A stretch of DNA of 11,720 bases from Balneolales bacterium (lineage in GTDB: Bacteria > Bacteroidota > Rhodothermia > Balneolales > Natronogracilivirgulaceae): positions 1 to 11,720 of the forward strand of contig SLQC01000409.1 in the NCBI GenBank assembly GCA_007131625.1, in the 5' to 3' direction. Within the stretch, counting starts at the first letter, position 1. The number at the start of each line of letters is the position of its first letter. The notes beneath the pieces are model-generated. The model was not told where the DNA came from, made no database searches, and saw only the letters and a list, made by a program, of their open reading frames with translations. A program made the translations under genes and the position numbers. Below are positions 1-5,218 of this stretch, piece after piece.

Positions 1-40
1 GAAAATCGACCGGAAATTCAATAAGAAAACAAAAAAGAGA

Positions 41-95
41 CCTCCCCTCCAACTGATTAAAGATTTTTTGGTCAAATGAGATGAAGGAGGGGCGG
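41..95 (+). promoter_or_regulatory. C-rich/G-rich inverted repeat in the leader of the barrel gene
   Basis: A run of ten bases (41-50, cctcccctcc) is complementary, apart from one position, to 86-95 (ggaggggcgg), with 35 bases between. The right arm contains a strong Shine-Dalgarno-like AAGGAGG (84-90) followed by a GTG at 95, so folding would hide it. The structure is visible in the sequence; a regulatory role is inference. Confidence 0.3.
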
Positions 96-127
96 TGAAA
101 TTAAAAATCGCTCAATTTAGGAGATAA
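95..127 (+). CDS. possible 10-codon leader peptide
   Basis: GTG at 95-97 follows AAGGAGG (84-90) and opens a frame of ten codons (VKLKIAQFRR) ending in TAA at 125-127. The stop lies next to the Shine-Dalgarno (119-123) of the following barrel gene, so translation of the small frame could be coupled to it. The spacing is short and the frame is tiny, so it may be chance. No function is assigned. Confidence 0.2.
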   Translation: MKLKIAQFRR

Positions 128-130
128 ACA

Positions 131-844
131 ATGATATCAATGAATTATTCCCATTCTCCAATGCTAAAAATTGCACTGCTGATTTGCATCGCAATGACCG
201 GACTACCATCCATTCTTTCCGCACAAATATCAGGAAAATTTCCAAAAGGATTAGGTATCGAAATCGGGGGTGGACACAATCAACTATTCTGGGATCCATC
301 ATCGCGTAATTTATACGACAGAACCGCCTATTCACTCATGCCGTCGGCACGTATGCATTTCCTGCTCCCCATAGCATACAATGTGGAAATCTATTCGTTT
401 GCAGGGTATAATGAATTTGGCGGCCACAGTGGCAAAGAAGGAGAAGAAGAGATTTCAGTTTACACAGCCAGTCATGGTACAACTTATATTAGAGACCGCA
501 TCCGTATTCAAAATTTGGAAACCGGTATTCTCGGACTCTACAACATTTCCAATGTCCGGATTGGGATAGGTGCGAAAATATATTACCATCTTCAGATATC
601 AGATCGTCACAGGAATTTTCCTCCCAGTTGGTTTTCGCACGAATGGGATTCAACTCCACATTCTTATTTTTTTGGTGACTGGTCCTACGATGGCGGGTTC
701 AGAGCCGAATATATGGGTAACGCAGGGATAACTTTTGGGGCTGAAGGTTGGTTCGGCATGAGCAACCTGGCCTCTGAAACAGCATCAAGGTTCGATATCC
801 GTCAAAATCATTTCCGGGTTTTGGTCGGATATCGGTTTCATTGA
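131..844 (+). CDS. outer-membrane beta-barrel protein, function unknown
   Basis: A 237-residue exported protein. It has an N-terminal hydrophobic stretch (about residues 11-29) and a likely signal peptidase site after LSA (residue 31). The mature part alternates polar and hydrophobic residues and is rich in glycine and aromatics. It ends in VGYRFH, close to the aromatic C-terminal signature recognised by the BAM machinery. This fits a small barrel of about eight to ten strands in the outer membrane. The ATG at 131 is chosen because AGGAG (119-123) sits seven bases upstream. The gene looks complete. Its stop codon is immediately followed by the remains of an IS91-type element, so any downstream partner was probably displaced. 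Ligand and role cannot be read from the sequence. Confidence 0.8.
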   Translation: MISMNYSHSPMLKIALLICIAMTGLPSILSAQISGKFPKGLGIEIGGGHNQLFWDPSSRNLYDRTAYSLMPSARMHFLLPIAYNVEIYSFAGYNEFGGHSGKEGEEEISVYTASHGTTYIRDRIRIQNLETGILGLYNISNVRIGIGAKIYYHLQISDRHRNFPPSWFSHEWDSTPHSYFFGDWSYDGGFRAEYMGNAGITFGAEGWFGMSNLASETASRFDIRQNHFRVLVGYRFH

Positions 845-1315
845 CATGCAGGTTGAATTGGAGTGGGTATAAGGTAAGGCAGTACCTGAGCGCCTATGGC
901 GAGCAAATGTCCCTGATGCATCGAAAAGTCGTCCATGATATTACGGCCTGCCGCACCCCGAAGATGGGTGGAACGACCTTCCTGTGCTCGCAATGTCAGC
1001 ACTATCAATACAGCTACCACAGCTGCGGGAACCGTAATTGCAACAAGTGCCAACATCAGCGTGCGCAAAATTGGCTGGACCAGGCCGGGAGGCGGATTGT
1101 GGCCTGCCAGTGAGCATTGTCTGCAAGCCCGCAAGAACTTTCTGATGCCGGCCAGAGCTCTGTCGGGTGTCTTTGCCGCCAAATTCCGCGATGGAATCAA
1201 AAAAACCTGACCCGGGGATTTGTCAAAGTGCGTTAATACGGGCTTTATGCACATCGTAATCGCAGCATACTCAAAAGAATTGCTGAAAAAATGGTTCGAG
1301 GTGCAACCCCGATCC
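845..1315 (+). pseudogene. IS91-family transposase, three fused remnants
   Basis: Three pieces of an IS91-type (HUH, Y2) transposase follow one another. Piece 1 (about 871-1084) is the N-terminal zinc-binding region: YLSAYGEQ, ACRTPKMGG, then cysteines in CSQC, SCGNRNC and NKC. Piece 2 (1085-1207, next frame) starts at PGGGL and continues to ARKNFLMPARALS and AKFRDGIKKT, which in intact family members lies directly after the HUH motif. Piece 3 (about 1213-1315, back in the frame of piece 1) is RGFVKVR-stop-YGLYAHRNR, the C-terminal region, with an in-frame TAA at 1234. Two internal deletions therefore removed the HUH motif and the catalytic tyrosine region, and the protein cannot be active. 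The left edge starts right behind the barrel gene stop. The right edge lies inside a toxin gene. Family assignment comes from recalled motifs. Confidence 0.8.
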
Positions 1316-1327
1316 GGCAACAATCAT
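1316..1327 (-). pseudogene. remnant of a VapC-type PIN toxin gene (first four codons)
   Basis: On the minus strand the antitoxin stop overlaps a new start as ATGA (plus 1324-1327). The new frame reads M-I-V-A, the usual opening of VapC toxins (MIVADTN, where the Asp is the first catalytic acid). After these four codons the sequence becomes IS91-derived and the frame runs through foreign codons to a stop at about codon 19. The PIN catalytic domain is absent. The ATGA overlap and the four residues are seen directly; identity as VapC is inferred from position and from the FitA-like antitoxin. Confidence 0.55.
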
Positions 1328-1566
1328 GGACGCCTCTGATCAATCGCATGCTGAATTTCTTCGATGGATAAAGTGCCCTTTGCTCTTTTTTTTAGTTTTC
1401 GGGCTCTGTTAATGAGAAAGTCCGGATTGTGCTTATTACTCAACAAAGAGCTTTTCATGGTCATAATGGCTTCGCTGTTCACACTGCGATGATGTTTATC
1501 AGCTTGAAGTTTAAGCTTTTGATAAACATCGTCAGGAATTCCCTCAATAGTGATATTCGTGGGCAT
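1324..1566 (-). CDS. FitA/Arc-like ribbon-helix-helix antitoxin (orphan)
   Basis: An 80-residue protein with the ribbon-helix-helix layout: a short strand (TNITIEGIP), helix A (DDVYQKLKLQADKHH), then RSVNSEAIMTMKSSL as helix B. The C-terminal tail (about 50-80, with RARKLKKRAKGTLSIEEI) would wrap the toxin. FitA-type antitoxins of about 80 residues with the RSxNSEAI signature normally precede a VapC PIN-domain RNase and repress their own operon as a toxin-antitoxin complex. The stop overlaps a toxin start (ATGA), but the toxin is destroyed by the IS91 remnant. The antitoxin frame itself shows no lesion. No good Shine-Dalgarno is seen upstream of the ATG. A perfect palindrome lies 17 bases before the start. 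Confidence 0.85.
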   Translation of the reverse strand: MPTNITIEGIPDDVYQKLKLQADKHHRSVNSEAIMTMKSSLLSNKHNPDFLINRARKLKKRAKGTLSIEEIQHAIDQRRP

Positions 1567-1583
1567 ATGGCACTAAGTAATTA

Positions 1584-1604
1584 TTTGTTTCATTATGAAA
1601 CAAA
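1584..1604. promoter_or_regulatory. 21-bp perfect palindrome, candidate antitoxin operator
   Basis: TTTGTTTCAT (1584-1593), one central T, then ATGAAACAAA (1595-1604): ten-base arms with a one-base centre. It lies 17 bp upstream of the antitoxin start codon, where RHH antitoxins typically bind. Read on the minus strand it contains CATAAT, a plausible -10. Operator function is inferred from position and symmetry. Confidence 0.5.
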
Positions 1605-1765
1605 AATTAAACCCTCCGAAGGGTGTGATCTTTTCCGCTGATTTTGTAATATGCATATAATTACTCTTACTTGTTTGGTGACACTTAAGCAAGTAAAAAA
1701 AACCGAGCCAAAAAAGCCTGATAATAACTTATTTAGCCACTTTTTTTTGCTCTTTTTATTGGTCG

Positions 1766-1797
1766 TTTGCGGATATAAGGTATACTCTTTATATTTG
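1766..1797 (+). promoter_or_regulatory. Bacteroidetes-type promoter for the 536-aa gene
   Basis: TTTG (1766-1769) and TATATTTG (1790-1797, matching TAnnTTTG) are separated by 20 bases, the layout of the Bacteroidetes sigma-ABfr promoter. A second, sigma70-like pair overlaps it: TTGGTC (1759-1764), 16 bases, TATACT (1781-1786). Either would give a leader of about 100 nt. Confidence 0.45.
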
Positions 1798-1891
1798 GTT
1801 GTTTTTATAATGTGTTATCGATTTTGTTGCTACGGGCACCCGCACGGTGTTCGCCAATACGCATCGCTTTTACTGAAGCCGTCGACATAAC

Positions 1892-1899
1892 AAGGAGGT
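1892..1899 (+). promoter_or_regulatory. strong ribosome binding site deciding a GTG start
   Basis: AAGGAGGT at 1892-1899 lies seven bases before GTG at 1907. It is close to a perfect anti-16S match and supports GTG as the start of the 536-aa frame. Confidence 0.75.
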
Positions 1900-1906
1900 A
1901 TTAAAA

Positions 1907-3517
1907 GTGGCCAGAAACGAAAACGAACACCGAACGGCCGAAAGATCGACACGCGACCTGCCGGCACTGATCAAATATATCCTTCTCATCCTGCTGATCC
2001 TCTTGCTGGCGGGACAACTGGCGACGGGTGAGATGACGAACCTGGTCCAGGGCAGTCTGTCTTCATGGATCATCCTGCTGATCAAACTGACCCTCATCGG
2101 CCTCCTGATTCAGTTGATCAGGGTGCAGAGGAACCTGCGCTGTGAGATCACGGCGCCGAAGGGCTGTGTAAAAGAGCATTCTGACATGGCCAACGGTCTG
2201 CTGTTCGTCAGGGTCATGGGCACTGCCACCGGTGCCGCCTTCGGCCACTACACCCTCGAGGTCAGCCAGGGCGGCGACCCGCCCATTTCCGGGATCGTCA
2301 GCTACCCCGGCGGCGCCGCCAGTGGCAGTGTTCCCGTCATCGACGGCGAACTGGGCCGGATCAACACCATGTCCCTGGTCGACGGCGCCTACACGGTGAC
2401 CCTGACAGTCTACCCGGCGGGCGCCGGCTCGCCCCGGGTCTGCGTTGAAACTTTCAACCTGCTGAAGGCCATGGTGCTGATGGACAAGGTGGGCGCCATC
2501 CAGGCTGTTTCCATGGCCCCCGTCCCGGACAATCCCAATCCCCTGGATCCGGCCGCCGAGCTGCGCAAGGACTTTGCCGCCGCCCCACCGCCACCCGACT
2601 ATCGTCTGGTCGCCGTGGGTGGCAACCTGAGTATCGACGGGATGGCCTACATCTACGGCTGCTCCGGCCGCAAGATCACCAAGTACGAAATTCGCTATAG
2701 CAAGGTCGCCTCACCGGGAGCCGAACCCTCACAACCCGCCACGCTGACGCCCATACCGGCCACCTGGCCCGTCGGCAACCAGATTGTACAGCTCGAGTAC
2801 ACCCTGCCGGATCACTACATGCCCTGGACCCGACTCGGACCCGGTCCGACCAATCTGATTCGCAAGTGGGATACCTTTACCTGGGGCGGCACCTTCCACT
2901 ATCTGAAGGAAGCGAAGTGGCACAGCCCCGGCGTGGGTTCGGGCCGGTACAGCCTGCTGCTGACGGCCGAAGATTCCATCGGCGCCGTGTTCCACGATAT
3001 CCAGCACATCTGGCTCGACAACCTGCCCGTCTACGCCAAGATTACCGGTATTCTCAATGTGGAACCCTGCGCCGAACTGCAGCTGGACCAGTTCGCAAAT
3101 GCCAACATGGAGATCAAGGGGATCGCCTGGGACCGGCTCATCGACGAAGCCTTCCCCGACACCTCCCCCAACGACAACTTCGATCGCTATCGCCTGAGGC
3201 TCTTCAAACAAGGGGGAGGTCACCACGAGATCGGCACCTTCACTGATCGCGTGATCGAGCCCTTCCGCAAGACGGGAGTCTACCCCACCGACGCCACCGC
3301 GACAGCGGAGGCCGGCACCCTGGCCACCTTCGATATCGCGACCATCCTCGACGCGGCCAACCCGGGCAGCAATCCAGCGGTGAGCCTTCCCCGAGGGGAG
3401 GGCTGCGCCTACTACCTGCGCCTGGACGTTTGGGACGATGCCAAACTCAACGACGATACCACGGTACATCACGCTCACGATAACTGGCCCTTCTGCATCG
3501 TCAACAACCTGCTGTAG
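1907..3517 (+). CDS. two-TM membrane-anchored protein with beta-sandwich-like domains, unknown
   Basis: A 536-residue protein starting at GTG 1907 behind a near-consensus RBS. Two hydrophobic helices (about 21-39 and 53-72) follow a charged N-terminus (MARNENEHRTAERSTRD), so the long C-terminal part and the N-terminus lie on the same side of the membrane. Residues about 97-190 resemble an Ig-like beta-sandwich repeat: YTLEVS, then VIDGELGRINTMSLVDGAYTV. A Pro/Ala linker with PPPP lies at about 205-235. A second beta-rich region follows (GNLSIDGMAYIYGCSG; GSGRYSLLLTAEDSIG; IWLDN; MEIKGIAWD; PNDNFDRYRLRLF). I do not recognise the family. The gene is complete and clean, with strongly GC-biased third positions, in contrast to the AT-rich DNA on its left; this suggests acquisition. 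It has no operon partner. It could be a surface or extracellular-matrix protein, but that is a guess. Confidence 0.85.
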   Translation: MARNENEHRTAERSTRDLPALIKYILLILLILLLAGQLATGEMTNLVQGSLSSWIILLIKLTLIGLLIQLIRVQRNLRCEITAPKGCVKEHSDMANGLLFVRVMGTATGAAFGHYTLEVSQGGDPPISGIVSYPGGAASGSVPVIDGELGRINTMSLVDGAYTVTLTVYPAGAGSPRVCVETFNLLKAMVLMDKVGAIQAVSMAPVPDNPNPLDPAAELRKDFAAAPPPPDYRLVAVGGNLSIDGMAYIYGCSGRKITKYEIRYSKVASPGAEPSQPATLTPIPATWPVGNQIVQLEYTLPDHYMPWTRLGPGPTNLIRKWDTFTWGGTFHYLKEAKWHSPGVGSGRYSLLLTAEDSIGAVFHDIQHIWLDNLPVYAKITGILNVEPCAELQLDQFANANMEIKGIAWDRLIDEAFPDTSPNDNFDRYRLRLFKQGGGHHEIGTFTDRVIEPFRKTGVYPTDATATAEAGTLATFDIATILDAANPGSNPAVSLPRGEGCAYYLRLDVWDDAKLNDDTTVHHAHDNWPFCIVNNLL

Positions 3518-3543
3518 GGTTCATTCTGCATTCCCCAGCCTTA

Positions 3544-3558
3544 CCCCCTCCAAGGGGG
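3544..3558. repeat. G/C hairpin after the 536-aa gene
   Basis: CCCCCT (3544-3549), loop CCA, AGGGGG (3553-3558), 26 bases after the stop codon. The stem is perfect, but no T-run follows on the plus strand. It may weakly terminate transcription or protect the 3' end. Confidence 0.4.
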
Positions 3559-3749
3559 ATGACCACCATTAAGTAGATCCTGCTGAAAAAGTCGACCGTA
3601 TCGATCCTTGAAAACTGCAAAAGAATAGGGATTTCAGGCTCCGTGGCCAAGGTTTATGGTTGCGCACCAAAACCCGAAAGCCACCTGGAGGGAATCTTTA
3701 TAATCACGATTCGGTCACAAGCGCCGAATTCCTGCGGAGGCGATGCGTG

Positions 3750-3953
3750 ATGCTGCGCCTCCGTCAGGTAGCGGCCATTCAGGTAAGCGTGTTCGATCAA
3801 CTGATCCCCTTGATGATCATGGATCTGCCGAATCCTCTGGCCAAACTCGATGCCTGGCTGGGTGACGAGCGGTTTTTCCAGCCCTTTTAAAAGCGGTATC
3901 ATTGCCGGCTGGACCGGCCCTCGGTCCCGGCGGAGACCTACCTGCGGATGATC
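3750..3953 (+). pseudogene. IS transposase N-terminal fragment (DDE type, IS1182/IS5-like)
   Basis: ATG 3750 follows GCGGAGG (3734-3740). The frame reads MLRLRQVAAIQVSVFDQLIPL, then LAKLDAWLGDERFFQPF, an in-frame TAA (3888-3890), and in the same frame KRYHCRLDRPSVPAETYLRM. LDxxLxDERFFxPF and GRPSVPxETYLRMM are hallmarks of the N-terminal region of a widespread DDE transposase group related to IS1182/IS5; the exact family is uncertain. The similarity stops near 3953, where an unrelated fragment begins on the other strand. The catalytic domain is absent. TGCTGAAAAAGTC at 3580-3592 could be the left end of the same element, but no partner repeat was found. Confidence 0.6.
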
Positions 3954-3957
3954 GCTC

Positions 3958-4131
3958 TGCTCGCGGTGTTCCGGGTTCTCGAACTGGAACTCGTAGATCG
4001 CTTCACCGAGACGATAGTTCATTTGGAAGCTATCCCACCAGTCGGGAATGACCGGGCCGAGCCGCAGGGTTTCTCCGCGCACTTTCAGACCCAGGATCTC
4101 TTCCACCCAGGCGCGGTACATCCACTGCCTG
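3958..4131 (-). pseudogene. C-terminal fragment of a GH94/NdvB-type glycoside phosphorylase
   Basis: Read on the minus strand, about 56 codons give WMYRAWVEEILGLKVRGE, then LRLGPVIPDWWDSFQ, then YRLGEAIYEFQFENPEH. This is the conserved end of GH94 enzymes (cellobiose or chitobiose phosphorylases and the phosphorylase part of cyclic beta-1,2-glucan synthases): MYRAxVExxLGxxxxGxxLxxxPxIPxxWxxF followed by a beta strand and xxNP. The N-terminal catalytic part is missing. Upstream the similarity is lost near an A8 run (4132-4139), and downstream it ends at the transposase fragment. It is GC-rich like its surroundings. Without flanking enzyme genes it cannot function. Assignment rests on recalled motifs. 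Confidence 0.65.
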
Positions 4132-4139
4132 GAAAAAAA

Positions 4140-4470
4140 AGCTACCCGCACACGTAGACTCACAGAGGTTTTGTCAGGAAGAAGCCAGAGGCCCGGCAAG
4201 CCTGTCCGAGCCCAACCTGCTCCGCGCCGAAGGCGTCCGGCTCCACGGGGGGATTCGTTAAGCGCCCGCGTCGGCGAGCGGCCCGGGATCAGCGAATACT
4301 TCCGTCATGTCCCTCCTCCCTCGGAGACATCGTCCGCGACCACGGGCGCGTTCCACCGGAGCTGAAGCCGTTTGAGAACGCCAGGAACCCCAGGATGTCG
4401 CGAATACCGTACTGGGTCTTCGTCATCAAGACTCCTCGCCGAGCGCCAAATGGAGCCCCGTTCCGCGGTG
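4140..4470. other. GC-rich debris, no assignable gene
   Basis: Strong coding-like GC bias on both strands, but only short frames. Plus strand: an open frame runs from about 4199 to 4577 (LGDIVRDHGRVPPELKPFENA is protein-like). Minus strand: LMTKTQYGIRDILGFLAFSNGF, and in another frame LKRLQLRWNAPVVADDV ending at a TGA that overlaps a new ATG (4310-4313), an arrangement typical of operons. I recognise no family. Most likely these are fragments of the operon that held the GH94 gene. The segment stops abruptly at the attC-like site. Confidence 0.4.
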
Positions 4471-4559
4471 GCCTAACGGTTCGGCATTTCTGCTGCGTGG
4501 CAATCAATTTTGAAGTCGAGCAAAAAACGCTTGCACGTCAGCAGGTATGCTTGTTAGCT
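4471..4559 (-). other. attC-like integron recombination site
   Basis: On the minus strand the site runs from AGCTAAC (4559-4553, R''-like, consensus RYYYAAC with one mismatch) to GTTAGGC (4477-4471, perfect GTTRRRY). Between them lie imperfect inverted arms: GCAT-AC-CTGCTG-A-CGTG-CAA on one side and its complement (plus strand GCAT-TT-CTGCTG-CGTG-G-CAA, 4484-4503) on the other. They differ only by a two-base internal mismatch and single unpaired bases, like the extrahelical bases that orient bottom-strand recombination. The central loop is about 27 nt. R''/L'' spacing is short (2 nt against 6 nt on the other side). The total of 89 bp is a usual attC size. An ORF on the same strand ends 14 bases upstream, as in a gene cassette. 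No integrase gene is in the window. Confidence 0.55.
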
Positions 4560-4573
4560 ACCCGATCAACGAT

Positions 4574-4887
4574 CTAAGTATTTTCGGTTTTCTTTTTAAC
4601 TTTGATATCCATCAACGTTTTTCTAATAGAGTGCCACTCATCGAAAGATAGGAGGCCAACTTTTACTGTGTTATTATTTTCATTCATTGTGATTTCAGAG
4701 AAAAAATCAAAAAGTCCGTATCCACTATTTAAATTAAAAAATACAACGAATTCACCCATAAAAAACATTCGTTTTCAGTAGAGTTTGCGTAAATAAAATT
4801 CCTAGTTTCGTCAGAATCGGTTTCTGACGTTATTACAATCATTGGAATGTCAACAAATCCACTTTCTTTGTTTAAAATTTTCTCGTA
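4574..4887 (-). pseudogene. candidate integron-cassette ORF with a one-base frameshift, unknown function
   Basis: On the minus strand an AT-rich frame opens after a stop at 4888-4890 and reads YEKILNKESGFVDIPMIVIT, TSETDSDETRNFIYANSTE, NEC. At a T6 run (4760-4765) the sense continues in a neighbouring frame as FFMGEFVVFFNLNSGYG, LFDFFSEITMNENNNTVK, VGLLSFDEWHSIRKTLMDI, ending at 4574. Restoring one T joins both into about 104 codons. The first ATG in the upstream part is at 4842. No Shine-Dalgarno is evident and the true N-terminus is unclear. The product would be a small acidic soluble protein of no family I know. The stop lies 14 bases before the attC-like site. Composition is very AT-rich next to GC-rich debris. 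The frameshift may be real decay or a homopolymer sequencing error. Confidence 0.5.
4809..4829 (+). repeat. hairpin CGTCAGAA/TTCTGACG
   Basis: Perfect eight-base arms (4809-4816 and 4822-4829) with a five-base loop, inside the cassette ORF. TTATT follows on the plus strand, a poor terminator tail. Because it lies in a frame read on the opposite strand, it may simply be coding sequence. Confidence 0.35.
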
Positions 4888-4933
4888 TCAATGCTTTACA
4901 TTTTTTTTTCTTGAAAATAAAAATAGTATCAAA

Positions 4934-5023
4934 TTATTTAATAGCGGTATAAGCACAACGTAAATCTCCACCAAAATCGCCAGTAGCAATGAATGCGGTG
5001 CCCATCACAGGTATAGTTGGTGA
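4934..5023 (-). pseudogene. short coding remnant, C-terminal end of an unknown protein
   Basis: The minus strand reads SPTIPVMGTAFIATGDFGGD then LRCAYTAIK and a TAA at 4934-4936, preceded by an in-frame TGA. It looks protein-like in sequence and codon use but is only 29 codons long, and I do not recognise it. It borders the structured segment that begins at about 5039, so it could be the rest of a gene interrupted by that element. Confidence 0.3.
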
Positions 5024-5038
5024 TCAACTGCGGTTATT

Positions 5039-5217
5039 GTGCGATGACCGTCGGGTGAGCGGGCTTAAAAGGAGCCGAATTACCGAATAAAAGCCTGCTA
5101 TGCCGACCAGCGTGATGAGGCTGACAAGAGGCCGGCAAACGAAAGGCTGTGGTTCTTTGGAAACAACAATGTTAATTGTCAGGACTATATGTAGTGGCCT
5201 TGTAAAAGCTTGTAAGT
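5039..5217 (+). ncRNA. possible group II intron 5' fragment (domain I-like)
   Basis: GTGCG at 5039-5043 matches the usual 5' end of bacterial group II introns. A long stem follows: 5050-5066 pairs with 5091-5107 over 17 positions (five pairs, a three-base internal loop, then nine pairs including one G-U). The loop and the following bases are rich in GAA/AAC motifs (GCAAACGAAAGG, GGAAACAACAAT), and a further small stem ACAAT/ATTGT (5166-5179) is present. No reverse-transcriptase frame follows; a lipoprotein gene starts at 5219. A short hairpin ATCAC/GTGAT (5004-5024) precedes it. Structure is seen; identity as an intron is inference. Confidence 0.35.
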
Positions 5218-5218
5218 C

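Larger units (their letters stand above)
1605..1906. other. intergenic, AT-rich, carries the promoter of the next gene
   Basis: About 300 bases between the divergent antitoxin and the GC-rich 536-aa gene. It is AT-rich with long T-runs (for example 1742-1748). TTACTTG (1669-1675) and CAAGTAA (1690-1696) form a weak inverted repeat. The only useful signals are the promoter at 1766-1797 and the ribosome binding site just before 1907. The short open frames are low-complexity and have no RBS. Confidence 0.5.

Noticed and set aside
838..1323. Long minus-strand frame (161 codons)
   Set aside because: It is the antisense of the IS91 transposase pieces and has no RBS or motif.
1651..1890. Small plus-strand frame (79 codons)
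   Set aside because: AT-rich, poly-F/L content, no RBS, and it overlaps the promoter of the next gene.
2729..3478. Long minus-strand frame (249 codons) inside the 536-aa gene
   Set aside because: An artefact of GC-rich third positions; the plus frame has the RBS, promoter and protein-like domains.
3580..3592. TGCTGAAAAAGTC as an IS terminal inverted repeat
   Set aside because: It resembles known IS ends, but no inverted partner or target duplication was found in the window.
3654..3955. Continuation of the minus-strand GH94 frame (QVGLRRDRGPVQPAMIPL and onward)
   Set aside because: The plus strand here encodes recognisable transposase sequence (DERFFQPF, RPSVPAETYLRM); the minus reading is its shadow.
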